A model generated the notes under the pieces. The model saw nothing but the letters and a program-made list of their open reading frames with translations, ran no database searches and was not told the origin of the DNA. Source: Fabrea salina (taxonomy: Eukaryota; Ciliophora; Heterotrichea; Heterotrichida; Fabreidae). From it: a stretch of 64,000 nucleotides of DNA. The translations under genes were made by a program, and so were the position numbers. Positions within the stretch are counted from its first letter, which is position 1. Each line of letters opens with the position of its first letter. Positions 38,099 to 46,766 of the stretch are shown piece after piece. The stretch covers positions 62,001-126,000 of the forward strand of contig JALIHJ010000042.1 in NCBI GenBank assembly GCA_022984795.1, written 5' to 3'.

Positions 38099-38512
38099 AT
38101 GGGAAATGGACTCTCTGCAAGTCAAAAATCTTTTTGGCTAGCCTTTATAGGGGGCTTTGGAGCTGTGTGGGCGTTGCCAGCTTCTCAGTTTGAAAAGCTG
38201 TCCTACAAAGTTTCAACTGGCATAGTAGAGACAGAGATTAACTTTAAGCCTGAGTACTTTTCTGAAGCCAACAAAGACTTCCAAACCAAAAAAAGGGACC
38301 AAATCGCTTTGGCAGGGCTTAACTCTTTAGACCAGACAAAAGACACTGAGTGGGAGGAGTTCAAAGGCATGTACTCAGGAGTCATGGAAGAGTACAAGCG
38401 TAAAGAAAAAGAGTGGTTTGAAAAGAAAGAAGAAGCCAAAAAGAATGAAGAACCCTACACAAAGGAACGCCGTGAGTACGAAGCTATCAAAAGGCTAGAA
38501 AAACCTAATTAA
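38099..38512 (+). CDS. Hypothetical small protein with N-terminal hydrophobic segment (137 aa)
   Basis: It begins MGNGLSASQ, which fits the N-myristoylation pattern with G2 and S6. One hydrophobic segment follows (FWLAFIGGFGAVWALPA), then a charged helical region (about 75-137). A membrane-attached small protein is likely, either at the cortex or in mitochondria. No family is recognised. Its stop overlaps that of the convergent MOCS3-like gene. Confidence 0.7.
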   Translation: MGNGLSASQKSFWLAFIGGFGAVWALPASQFEKLSYKVSTGIVETEINFKPEYFSEANKDFQTKKRDQIALAGLNSLDQTKDTEWEEFKGMYSGVMEEYKRKEKEWFEKKEEAKKNEEPYTKERREYEAIKRLEKPN

Positions 38513-39624
38513 AACATTAAAAATTCAGAATGAGTTTCTTGCCAAGACACTAAACCACCTCTGAGGTAACTGGCTTCTAAGCCTTTCTTTGCAAGCAGCC
38601 TAACTGCTTTTGCTGAGTCTTTTCCTTCTTTACACACTAAAACTAATGGCTTGTTGCTGCTATAAAGTTCTGTGTAGCCTTCGATCTCGTGTAGGTTAAC
38701 GTTTTGTGAACCTTGAATGTGGTCTACTTTAAAGTGGTTGGCGTTCCTTAAGTCCAGCACTAAAGCATTGTTAGTTGCTAAAAGCTTTTCTAGTTCTTCA
38801 GAAGTAACTTGTTTGTTAGGCACTTCTTCAACTTTTTCTTCTTCGCCTACAAAAGCTTCGTAGTCATACTCGTGGGGGTTGATTTTTTGGCTGCAAGCAA
38901 TACAGTTGGGGTCCTTGTCCCTCATTTTGAACTCTCTGAACTTGCAAAGCAAAGCGTCGTACATAAGCATTTTGCTTGAAAAAGCAGGAATAGATAGAAT
39001 GAGCTTAATCACTTCTATAGCTTGCAGAGTTCCTAGTACTCCTGGAACTGGGCCTAAAACTCCTACGTCTGAGGCTTTAGTCCACGCCTTTCTCGGAGTT
39101 GCAATTGGAAAGTAGCATCTGTAACAAGGCGAAGGACTCAGAACCATAAGTTGTCCTTCCCACCTTAGTGCAGAGGCTGAGACTACTGGTTTATTGTAGT
39201 AAACTCCTAAATCACTAATCAAGTATCTACTTGGCACATTATCTGTGGCAATTACCAAAACATCGTAGTGAGGAATTATGCCTTGGCTGTTTTGTGCTGT
39301 TAGATGGAAAGGATAAGCATTGCAGGTAACAAATGGGTTGAGGCTTGAAATAGAGTCTTTGGCACTTTGGGCTTTGTTTGTGTTGGGAGTTGTGTGTATG
39401 ACTTGTCTGTGGAGATTGATAGTTTCCACTTTGTCGCCATCAGCAACTCCAATAGTCCCAATGCCTGCTCCTGCGAGGTACAACAGCAAAGGAGACCCTA
39501 AACCTCCAGCCCCCACAACCAGGACCTTGCTGGTTTTAAGTTTCTCTTGAGCTTCTGGACCGAACTCTTTTAGAAGTATTTGTCTGTGGTACCTTTCTAC
39601 TTCTTCTTTAGATAAGCTTGACAT
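38509..39624 (-). CDS. MOCS3/UBA4-like E1 adenylyltransferase-sulfurtransferase
   Basis: The N-terminal ThiF/MoeB domain has VLVVGAGGLGSPLLLYLAGAG (nucleotide site) and DGDKVETINLHRQ. Zinc-type CxxC pairs are at PCYRCYFP and NCIACSQ. A C-terminal rhodanese domain (about 270-371) keeps an active-site cysteine in VLVCKEGKDS and the closing LRGGLVSW. Such proteins activate URM1 and MOCS2A for tRNA thiolation and molybdopterin synthesis. At 371 residues it is compact compared with the human protein. Confidence 0.93.
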   Translation of the reverse strand: MSSLSKEEVERYHRQILLKEFGPEAQEKLKTSKVLVVGAGGLGSPLLLYLAGAGIGTIGVADGDKVETINLHRQVIHTTPNTNKAQSAKDSISSLNPFVTCNAYPFHLTAQNSQGIIPHYDVLVIATDNVPSRYLISDLGVYYNKPVVSASALRWEGQLMVLSPSPCYRCYFPIATPRKAWTKASDVGVLGPVPGVLGTLQAIEVIKLILSIPAFSSKMLMYDALLCKFREFKMRDKDPNCIACSQKINPHEYDYEAFVGEEEKVEEVPNKQVTSEELEKLLATNNALVLDLRNANHFKVDHIQGSQNVNLHEIEGYTELYSSNKPLVLVCKEGKDSAKAVRLLAKKGLEASYLRGGLVSWQETHSEFLMF

Positions 39625-39889
39625 CTTTCTAATGATTTAATGGGCGCAGAAGCTCTGAGAGCACCTGCCCAAAGAAGTATTTACCAGTCACTGATGTTCC
39701 ATCATGCACGTACACTGAGTTCTGACGTGAATTTAGAACTGAGACACTTTATACAACTACCATGATGTTCATGCACCACTCAGACTATGATGAGAATTTC
39801 CATAACTTCTGAAATGCATACTTAGAATGATGACAATACATGCACCACAATCTTACTATTGAAGATACTTTTGTGCTGATTAAGTTAAG
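39625..39889. other. Intergenic region with hairpin and repeated short motifs; possible ncRNA
   Basis: This 265-bp stretch lies between the MOCS3-like start and the stop of the PH-FYVE gene. It contains a nested hairpin at 39642-39670 (GGGC..AG pairing with CTGCCC around GCTC-TGA-GAGC). A motif of the type tgatgttc.atgcac recurs near 39696, 39764 and (partly) 39838. Two ATGATGA and two downstream CTGA words between about 39790 and 39880 resemble boxes C/C' and D/D' of a C/D snoRNA, but no convincing terminal stem is seen. No coding frame is present. Confidence 0.35.
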
Positions 39890-40543
39890 TTAGTTGAGTA
39901 AGCTCCTGCGCTTAAAGTTAGGAGTGTTGTGGATGCTTGCGCTTTTCCTTTTTGTTTCCACTTCTAATTCGCAGTCAGAACAAATTCTGACTAAGTGTGA
40001 GTAGTCTAAGTTGGGCAGAGTTGTTTTGCAAGGCGAACACTTCGCGCACACAGAAACTCCGCATTTTCTGCAGTGGTGTCTCCTTGTAAAGATTCCAAAC
40101 CTTGTGGTACAAATCTAAGTAAGGCTTACTCTGCAGGTTTTACTGAGGAGCCATTTGGGCCTTCTGGCTTGTTTAAGTAGTGAAGTCCACGTATTATACT
40201 CGTTAGTATCCCTTACTTTTAGCTTCCAGTATTTGAGCCCTCCATTTTGGGATCGAAAAATGATGGAAAAAATTTTTTCATCGCTCTGTTCGGATGCCAC
40301 TTCGAAGTCTTGGTTGATGTAAACTTGTTCCAAAGCTATTTTTTGAGATTCAAACAACAAAATGTTGCCGTCGAATTTAAGTGTGAACGAAGTCCAGTCT
40401 TCGCTTTCTGGAGTACTGGGGCTTTCGGAGTTATCCTTGGCTCTGTATAACTGAATTTCTCCTTTTTGGAGCCCCTCTTTCACTAGAACACTGTTTCCTT
40501 CTAAATTAATTGCATTTGTGTTACCCATTATTATGTGCCACAT
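39890..40543 (-). CDS. PH-FYVE protein (phafin-like)
   Basis: A 15-nt intron (40115-40129) joins two exons into 212 residues. Exon 1 is a PH domain (about 25-130; [16 protein letters not shown] ... [13 protein letters not shown]). Exon 2 supplies a FYVE finger: CRIC at the splice, RRHHCRKCG at 149-157, VCAKC and RICSDC. The RRHHCRKCG motif is the hallmark that binds phosphatidylinositol 3-phosphate on endosomes. PH followed by FYVE is the layout of phafins. The intron cuts between the first Cys pair of the finger. The ATG at 40528 (MGNTNAIN) is an alternative start five codons later. Confidence 0.9.
40115..40129 (-). other. 15-nt intron, phase 0
   Basis: On the minus strand it reads gtaagccttacttag. 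Removal links the PH domain to the FYVE finger. Retention gives an in-frame TAG. Confidence 0.95.
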
Positions 40544-40617
40544 GTTTTAGTCTTATGGTTTCAAGTTTGTATCTAAAAATCATACTATATCGGTGCTTTG
40601 GAGTTAGGTTATTAAAT

Positions 40618-42135
40618 ATGAATCTAGACAAACTAGACTTAGTGCTTGTGTTTACAGTCTTGGGGCAGGTCTTTATGTGTCCTTTCACTAAAGTAGAAGA
40701 AAGTTTTAACATACAAGCAACACACGACTTGATGGTTCACGGGTGGAATCTTCAAGTAAAGTTTACTTAGGCTTACGACCACCAGGAGTTCCCTGGAGTG
40801 GTAGACCGCACTTTCTTAGGAGCTTTAGTTGTTTCGGCCCTTAGTTACTTGCCTTTTAAACTAGCGCTTTACTTGGGCAGCACTAAGTTAGTTGGGCTTT
40901 ACATAAGCAGACTAGTTTTAGGAATTTTAAACTTGGTGCCTTGTGTTCTTTTAAAAAGCGAAGTTTCTAGAAAACTAGGCAAAACTGTAGGTTTAGCTTT
41001 TACTTTGTTGACAGCGTGCCAGTTCCATCTGCCGTTTTATATGTCACGCACTCTTCCAAACACCTTTGCATTGTGTGTGTGCTTGTGGGCTTACTACTTT
41101 TGGCTTAAAAACAAATTTAAGCACGTAGCGGGCTGTGTTGCCTTGGGAGGAGTGCTTTTTAGGTGTGACTTAGTAATCCTAGCTGTGTCAATGGGATTGG
41201 TTATGGTTAAGAAACTCCAAGTGAAGTACTTGATAAAATGCTTAGCAATAGGGGTGTTAGTGAGTTTACTAGGAGTCTTGGTTAGTGTACTTGTGGACTC
41301 TTGGTTTTGGGGAAGGTGGACTTGGCCAGAACTCAACGTTTTGATCTACAACACTTACTACAACAAAAGTGCAGACTGGGGAGTAATGCCTTGGCACTGG
41401 TACTTGTCTGTGGCTATTCCTAAGTTGCTTCTGACCCAAATACTTAGTTTTGGCTTTGGTGCTCTTTCACACCAGCCTAGGCTAAAAGTCTTTGACCAGC
41501 GAGTGTCTGATTTGCTGTTTATAGTTGTTTCTTTTGTGTTTTTGTATTCTTTTTTGCCTCACAAAGAACTGAGGTTTTTGTTCCCAGTGATTCCAGCTAT
41601 CAACGTGGTTAATGCTTTGGGGCTTGCAAAGATGTGTTCTTCTATTTACAAGTCAGAACTCAAGAACCTTTGTTTTTTAGCTTTAGGAATTTGTGTGCTG
41701 TTTAGTTCGTGTTTGGGGTCTGTGGCGGGACTTTACGCTTCCTGCAAAAACTACCCTGGAGCAGAGGCACTTAACTTGTTTAACTCAAAGTACACTGAAA
41801 TGCAAGTTTCTGACCCAGAGTTGCCTGTTCCTTACTTACACATAGACACTTTGGCTTCCCAAACAGGGGTTTCAAGGTTTTTGGAACTAAACAGCAACTG
41901 GACTTACAGCAAAGAAGAAAACTTAACAGACCAAGAAAAACTTAAGTTCACTCACTTGATATCTGAAAAGTCCTTTGTGGAGGGGTTTAACCTGTTAACT
42001 CCAGTGAAGGGCTTTCACAGAATAAACTGGAAAGCTGCCAAAGTAGAACTGGCTGAGAAACTTTTCATTCTACAAAGAAAAGACATTGAGTACAGTCCTC
42101 ACAGAGAAGAACTAGAAAAAACTTGTGGGCAATAA
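40618..42135 (+). CDS. ALG12: ALG12 alpha-1,6-mannosyltransferase
   Basis: A 15-nt intron (40756-40770) follows codon 46. Splicing restores the GT22 signature [19 protein letters not shown]...[16 protein letters not shown], which is nearly invariant in ALG12. The 500-residue product is polytopic, with the ER-lumenal HKELRF motif near residue 310. It adds the alpha-1,6-mannose to dolichol-linked Man7GlcNAc2 during N-glycan assembly. Its TAA stop directly abuts the TTA (reverse stop) of the convergent thioredoxin gene. Confidence 0.95.
40756..40770 (+). other. 15-nt intron, phase 0
   Basis: It reads gtaaagtttacttag. Removal restores the ALG12 motif across GWNLQ|AYDHQE. Retention gives an in-frame TAG. 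Confidence 0.97.
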
Positions 42136-42513
42136 TTAACTTACCACTACTTCGTCTAGGATGCTTTGGTTAGTAAGTCTGGCTTCTTCGAGTCTTATCA
42201 TTTCTCTGGCGTTTTCGTACCTAACGAGAGTAGGGACTCCTTTAACCTTTGTTTTGGGGTGCTTCCGGTAAGGGTTGTCAGGGTTGTTTTTCCAGGCTTC
42301 CCTTGGACCTACTTCGCAGATAAGGACTGTTCTTTCTTGGAGCTTGTCAAAAGCAGCTTTGATAAAGGGCTCTGCGCGTTCACAATCGTCGCACCAACTA
42401 ACTCCAGTTTGGGGGTCTTTGCTTCCTGTGAAAAGAGCTAGCACAGGCTCGGCTTTATGTTCTTCTAAGTAGTTTTCAAGCTCTTCAGGGCTTTCCAGTT
42501 TTATTTCTCTCAT
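42136..42513 (-). CDS. TXNDC17/TRP14-like thioredoxin
   Basis: The 125 residues show the TXNDC17 layout: beta strand PVLALFTGS, active site WCDDC (41-44), helix CERAEPFIKAAF and later VPTLVRY with a cis-proline. TRP14-type proteins are cytosolic disulfide reductases fed by thioredoxin reductase. The loop before the active site (KDPQTGVSW) is the family's usual insertion. It lies next to a paralogue on the same strand. Confidence 0.88.
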   Translation of the reverse strand: MREIKLESPEELENYLEEHKAEPVLALFTGSKDPQTGVSWCDDCERAEPFIKAAFDKLQERTVLICEVGPREAWKNNPDNPYRKHPKTKVKGVPTLVRYENAREMIRLEEARLTNQSILDEVVVS

Positions 42514-42555
42514 TTTTATAAGCCAAACGATCTTTAAGTAATTAACTAGAGAGAA

Positions 42556-42975
42556 CTATTCTTCGTCTACATAATCCTCAGAAGAGACTATTGGCAAGTC
42601 TAGTAAGAATTTTTCCAAATCACTTTTTTCATTGGGATCAGGATCAATATCCTCTGCAAGGTCGCCTTCTTCAAGTCTTCCAACTTCTAGTCCTTCTTTG
42701 TACTTAATAAGAGTAGGCAGAATCCTTACTTTGGTCAAAGGATGATTTTTATAAGGATTTTCAGAGTTCCAGTCTTCCTGTTTTGAACCGATATCAAACA
42801 TAAGGACTGTTTCTTCTGGGAACTTTTCGAAAACTTCTTCAATGAACCCTCTTGCTCTACAAGAAGAATAGCACCAGCCTCCACTTGCTATAAAAAGAGC
42901 CAGGACTGAATCGTTAGGGTGCTCTTCTAAGTACCTTTCAAGCTCTTGAGGGCTTTCCAGTTTAATTTCTCTCAT
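42556..42975 (-). CDS. TXNDC17-like paralogue with altered active site
   Basis: The true ATG is at 42975 (MREIKLESPQELERYLEEHP), almost the same N-terminus as the neighbouring paralogue. The 139-residue protein has lost the CxxC: WCYSSC puts three residues between C35 and C39, and the pre-active-site loop is shortened. The cis-proline segment (ILPTLIKY) is kept. An acidic C-terminal extension (about 100-139) is absent from the paralogue. It probably arose by tandem duplication and may be redox-inactive. Confidence 0.85.
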   Translation of the reverse strand: MREIKLESPQELERYLEEHPNDSVLALFIASGGWCYSSCRARGFIEEVFEKFPEETVLMFDIGSKQEDWNSENPYKNHPLTKVRILPTLIKYKEGLEVGRLEEGDLAEDIDPDPNEKSDLEKFLLDLPIVSSEDYVDEE

Positions 42976-42990
42976 TTTAATAAAAATCAA

Positions 42991-43206
42991 ATGAAATGGC
43001 TCCGTACAATGAATACCTGGAACAGAGTCCCTGCAGATCATAAACTGGCAGAAGACTTGTCTAGAAACAAGCACTTCCAAAAATTCATAGTTGGAGTACT
43101 CAACTTGCCTAAAAAAATAGCCGATTATTTAGTTCCTGACGAGGACCTCCAACCCAAAAAGCAGATTTCAGGCAATTCAGAAAATAAAAAAAGTAGTAAT
43201 AAGTAG
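42991..43206 (+). CDS. Small hypothetical protein (71 aa)
   Basis: From the ATG at 42991 the frame gives 71 residues beginning MKWLRTMNTWNRV, with a possible helix (FQKFIVGVLNLPKKIADYL) and a basic, Ser/Asn-rich end. Codon use looks coding. The start is 15 bp from the divergent thioredoxin paralogue's start. No family is recognised. A small mitochondrial protein is conceivable. Confidence 0.6.
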   Translation: MKWLRTMNTWNRVPADHKLAEDLSRNKHFQKFIVGVLNLPKKIADYLVPDEDLQPKKQISGNSENKKSSNK

Positions 43207-43250
43207 TAAGTTTATAGCCATTCTCAAGGGCCCTAGAATTAATTGAATAA

Positions 43251-45605
43251 ATGGCATGGCTATACCCTCCAGCTTTAGGTTGCAGGTTTTCTTTCCTTCA
43301 CCTTCCTTGCGGGAGGTGTGGACACACTATGGACTTATACAATGACTCGTTAGTTTTATTTGGCGGTTTTGACGGTAAAAGATGGCTTAATGACCTACAC
43401 ACTCTCGAAATTTCAAGTTTGGTTTGGAAGCAAGTAAGAGTTCTGGGAGCAGCTCCCCAGCCTAGACAGTATCACACCTCAGAGGTCATTGGTTCTTCAC
43501 TCTACATATTTGGGGGATACAACGGTTCGCACTGGCTAGGAGACCTAGTAATACTGGATTTGAATGAAATGAAGTGGATCTACCCTAGGTGCAAGGGCGA
43601 GTCTCCTTCAGGTAAGGAGGGACACTCTATGGCAGCAATCCAAAACTACTTGTACGTGTTCGGAGGCTGGAATGGGTGTTCGCTTTCAGAGCTCCACCGT
43701 TTGGACACAGCAACTATGCAATGGAAAAGAATAGAAGTCCAGGGGTACTCTCCTAGAGTGTGCGGACACGGCATGACTGTAGTTAAGAACCAGTTGTTTG
43801 TGTTTGGAGGGTTTGATGGTGAGGACTGGGAAAACACCCTTTTTATAATGGACCCCGAAGCCCCTAACCCAACTTGGGTTACTCCAGAAGTGGTTGGTTC
43901 GCCTGCACCCAGGGGGTACCACTCAGCCACACTTGTGAACAGGTATATTTTGGTATACGCTGGCTACAACGGACAGTACATCTTGGGCGACTTAGTTGCG
44001 CTTGACACTGAGTCTTTTACTTGGTCGGTACCTGACCCTTGTCCTGGACACTTTCCCACCGCAAGAAACGCCCATACCATGGCTTTGTATGGTTCGGAGT
44101 TATTTATCTTCGGGGGCTACAACGGGTCACGAGATACAAACGAGTTGCACGTTTTGGAAACTGCAGCTTTTTCTTCGATGCACGACGACTTCAGAGAAGC
44201 TCTTTACTTAAATGAATGGAAAGACATAAAACTAGTGAGTCCAAGGGGGTCGTGCTTAGTGCATTCAGCAGTGGTTAAAGCAAGGTGCCCTTTACTATAC
44301 AGTTCAATTCTACAAAACAATCCAGGCTTACCTGAAACTAGGAAAACGCAGCTGATAGAAGAAGAACTTGGCTACTGCTGCCAAAAAAGCTTAGAAGTGT
44401 TTTGTGAGTACCTTTACTGCGACATCTGCAAAGACCAAATCTCCCAAGAAACCAGAGACGACTTGCTTTTTTTAGCAGTTAAGTACGACTTGCCTAGACT
44501 AAAAGCTTTATGCACAGCCAAAATCCTTGACTTTGCTCTGCCAGACTCTACTTTGGCACTTGACATAAGTAGCTGCTTAGAAGCCCAGGAACTTTCTGAC
44601 TTAACTATCCAAGTAGACTCCCAAAAGTTTAATTTGCACAAAGTTATTATGAGTGCTAGGTGTCCTTACTTTTCAGCTTTGCTTAACTCAGGAATGAAGG
44701 AAACCCGCACTCAGAAAGTCCGCTTTGACAACTTTTCAGCTGAATCTTTTGAACATATAGTAGAGTGGATCTACTCAGACAAGTTTTCTCCTTTGTTTGC
44801 TGATAAAAGCATAGACTTAGAATTAGGAGTTAACTTACTCACAGCTTCTAACTTACTAGGTCTTCAAAGCTTAATGAGGATGACTGAAATCGCTTTGCTT
44901 AAAATTCTCAACTTAGAAAATGTAGTTACTTTGTTTGAAGTGTCTTTTACTTTAGGTGCTTATAAACTGAAGAGTTACTGCTTAAATTTGGTTCTAAAAG
45001 AGTTTGAACAAACTTCTTCTAGAAGGGAATTCAGCCAACTCTCAGAAGCTGCTTTGCAAGAAATAAATGAGTACCTTCCTCCAAGAATGCGCAGACAAGC
45101 CAGTCACTCAGCTAACTTTAATCAAGAAGCTGGACTACTGAAGTTCGAAACAACCCAAAAACCCTCAGACGAACCTGTTATGGTATCAGGTCATGCTGCT
45201 TTAATCCAACACGTTAAAACTTCTTGTCCTGTGAAGAAACTCACTATCAGGGCCAAAAACCCCTCTTCTCCCACCAACATCTTTCCTTCAGAACTGCCTA
45301 CTAATGCCTTGCCTTCTTCTAACCAGCAAAGGCTCCGCATGAAGACTTTTAAAGTCCGCAAACCCAAAGTTAACTTAAAGATCTCAGGAGTAAGACCTTC
45401 AGGTGTACCTGCTCCTAAGTTCTACACTCCCAAGTCTGCCAAAAAGACCATTTTCAAGTCTCCTAAAAGATTCTTAAAAGCAATCCACAAAGAAGAAAGA
45501 AAAGACCCTGCACCTGACTTTTTAGTTATGGGCGGAAGACTCCGAAACACCTTAAAAAAAACTGGGATGCAAATTTGCAATAGTGCCGGGACACTCTACC
45601 CTTAA
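43251..45605 (+). CDS. LZTR1-like kelch and double BTB protein
   Basis: The 784 residues begin with about six kelch repeats (residues ~20-300; repeated LYIFGGYNGS, LYVFGGWNG, LFVFGGFDG). Two BTB-type segments follow: WKDIKLVSPRGSCLVHSAVV.ARCPLL near 322 and LSDLTIQVDSQKFNLHKVIMSARCPYF near 445. Each is followed by helical BACK-like sequence. This kelch-BTB-BACK-BTB-BACK order is that of LZTR1, a CUL3 adaptor that ubiquitinates Ras-family GTPases. The basic C-terminal tail (from about 650) is disordered. Substrate identity is unknown here. Confidence 0.9.
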   Translation: MAWLYPPALGCRFSFLHLPCGRCGHTMDLYNDSLVLFGGFDGKRWLNDLHTLEISSLVWKQVRVLGAAPQPRQYHTSEVIGSSLYIFGGYNGSHWLGDLVILDLNEMKWIYPRCKGESPSGKEGHSMAAIQNYLYVFGGWNGCSLSELHRLDTATMQWKRIEVQGYSPRVCGHGMTVVKNQLFVFGGFDGEDWENTLFIMDPEAPNPTWVTPEVVGSPAPRGYHSATLVNRYILVYAGYNGQYILGDLVALDTESFTWSVPDPCPGHFPTARNAHTMALYGSELFIFGGYNGSRDTNELHVLETAAFSSMHDDFREALYLNEWKDIKLVSPRGSCLVHSAVVKARCPLLYSSILQNNPGLPETRKTQLIEEELGYCCQKSLEVFCEYLYCDICKDQISQETRDDLLFLAVKYDLPRLKALCTAKILDFALPDSTLALDISSCLEAQELSDLTIQVDSQKFNLHKVIMSARCPYFSALLNSGMKETRTQKVRFDNFSAESFEHIVEWIYSDKFSPLFADKSIDLELGVNLLTASNLLGLQSLMRMTEIALLKILNLENVVTLFEVSFTLGAYKLKSYCLNLVLKEFEQTSSRREFSQLSEAALQEINEYLPPRMRRQASHSANFNQEAGLLKFETTQKPSDEPVMVSGHAALIQHVKTSCPVKKLTIRAKNPSSPTNIFPSELPTNALPSSNQQRLRMKTFKVRKPKVNLKISGVRPSGVPAPKFYTPKSAKKTIFKSPKRFLKAIHKEERKDPAPDFLVMGGRLRNTLKKTGMQICNSAGTLYP

Positions 45606-45627
45606 TGTAAACTAATTTATAATAAAG

Positions 45628-46746
45628 ATGAAAAAAGCCAAAGACCCTTCTGAACAGCTACAAGACCTTAGACGTTTGCCTGCCAACAAAAGGTGCTTTG
45701 ACTGCCAACAAGCTGCTTCTACTTATGCTGTAATTGACTTTGGAGTCTTTGTGTGTTCAATTTGTGCGGGGCTCCACAGAGAGTTTTCTCATAGAGTCAA
45801 AGGACTCTCCACGTGTAACTTCAAAGAAGCTGAAGTAGACAAGCTCAAAACTTGTGGCAACGAAGCTAGTGCTAAGCTTTGGATGGGTAAGGCAAACACT
45901 GGAACTAACCCTGTGCCCAATGTTAAGGATTCTAATCGACTCAAAGAATTCCTCAGACTCAAGTACATCAAAAAGGCTTTTTACCAAGAAACCAAACCAC
46001 AAGAAAAACCTAAACCTAAACCACCACAAAAAAACCAGTTTGTAGACTTGTTGGACGCAGGCTCTGAGTGGAATGCTTTCGGGGAGTTTCAAAGCGAACC
46101 TAAAAAAGCACCTCAGAATACAAAACCCAGCATTCCGCCTCCTGATGATTTTCAACCTTTCCAAGAAAGTGCTCCACAGAACCCAGTTCAACAAGCTTCC
46201 AAGCAGAGCTTTGACCCTTTTGGAATCCAAGAACCCCAGAACCCAGTTCAACAACCCCCTAAACAAACCTTTGACCCATTTATAGGTAACCAAGGGCCCC
46301 AGAACCCAGTTCAACAACCCCCAAAGCAAAACTTAATGCCTTTTGGAATCCAAGAACCCCAGAACCCAGTTCAACAACCCCCTAAACAAGCATTTGATCC
46401 ATTTGTAAGCAGCCAAGAACCCCAGAACCCAGTTCAACAACCCCCAAAGCAAAACTTTGAGCAGTTTGTGAGTCCTCAGCCTGCACAACCTCCTAACTTA
46501 GACCCCTTTGCTGAACTAGAAGCCGAACAACATAAAAAACAAGCCCAAGCACAAATGTACATGCAAATCGACCAAATGCTCAAACAACAGTTTGCAATGC
46601 AAGCTAAAATGTACCATGAAAACTATGGAGTACAGTACCCCTACACCTTTGAAAGGTGGCACTCTTTAGTGTTTCCCAAACCTTCAAGTCCCGGAGTCAG
46701 CATTCCTTCAAGAAACCCCTTCGGAACGGCCTTTGGCTTAAAATAA
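45628..46746 (+). CDS. AGFG/HRB-like ArfGAP with DPF and NPF motifs
   Basis: The ArfGAP zinc finger is complete: C23-x2-C26-x16-C43-x2-C46, with the catalytic arginine R51 in GLHR. HRVKGLS...GNEASAKLWMG matches the AGFG (HRB) group. After about residue 130 come a Pro/Gln-rich region, five tandem repeats built on PQNPVQQPPKQ, several DPF-type motifs and a terminal SRNPFGTAF. DPF and NPF motifs bind the AP-2 ear and EH domains, so an endocytic role is likely. The start follows TTTATAATAAAG. Confidence 0.9.
   Translation: MKKAKDPSEQLQDLRRLPANKRCFDCQQAASTYAVIDFGVFVCSICAGLHREFSHRVKGLSTCNFKEAEVDKLKTCGNEASAKLWMGKANTGTNPVPNVKDSNRLKEFLRLKYIKKAFYQETKPQEKPKPKPPQKNQFVDLLDAGSEWNAFGEFQSEPKKAPQNTKPSIPPPDDFQPFQESAPQNPVQQASKQSFDPFGIQEPQNPVQQPPKQTFDPFIGNQGPQNPVQQPPKQNLMPFGIQEPQNPVQQPPKQAFDPFVSSQEPQNPVQQPPKQNFEQFVSPQPAQPPNLDPFAELEAEQHKKQAQAQMYMQIDQMLKQQFAMQAKMYHENYGVQYPYTFERWHSLVFPKPSSPGVSIPSRNPFGTAFGLK
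46174..46485 (+). repeat. Coding tandem repeat, 60/63-nt alternating units
   Basis: The core cagaacccagttcaacaa recurs at 46177, 46237, 46300, 46360 and 46423, a spacing of 60, 63, 60 and 63 nt. Units alternate, so the higher-order period is 123 nt. It encodes the PQNPVQQ repeats of the ArfGAP. Confidence 0.92.
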
Positions 46747-46766
46747 TTCATGTTAATTACTTTAAA

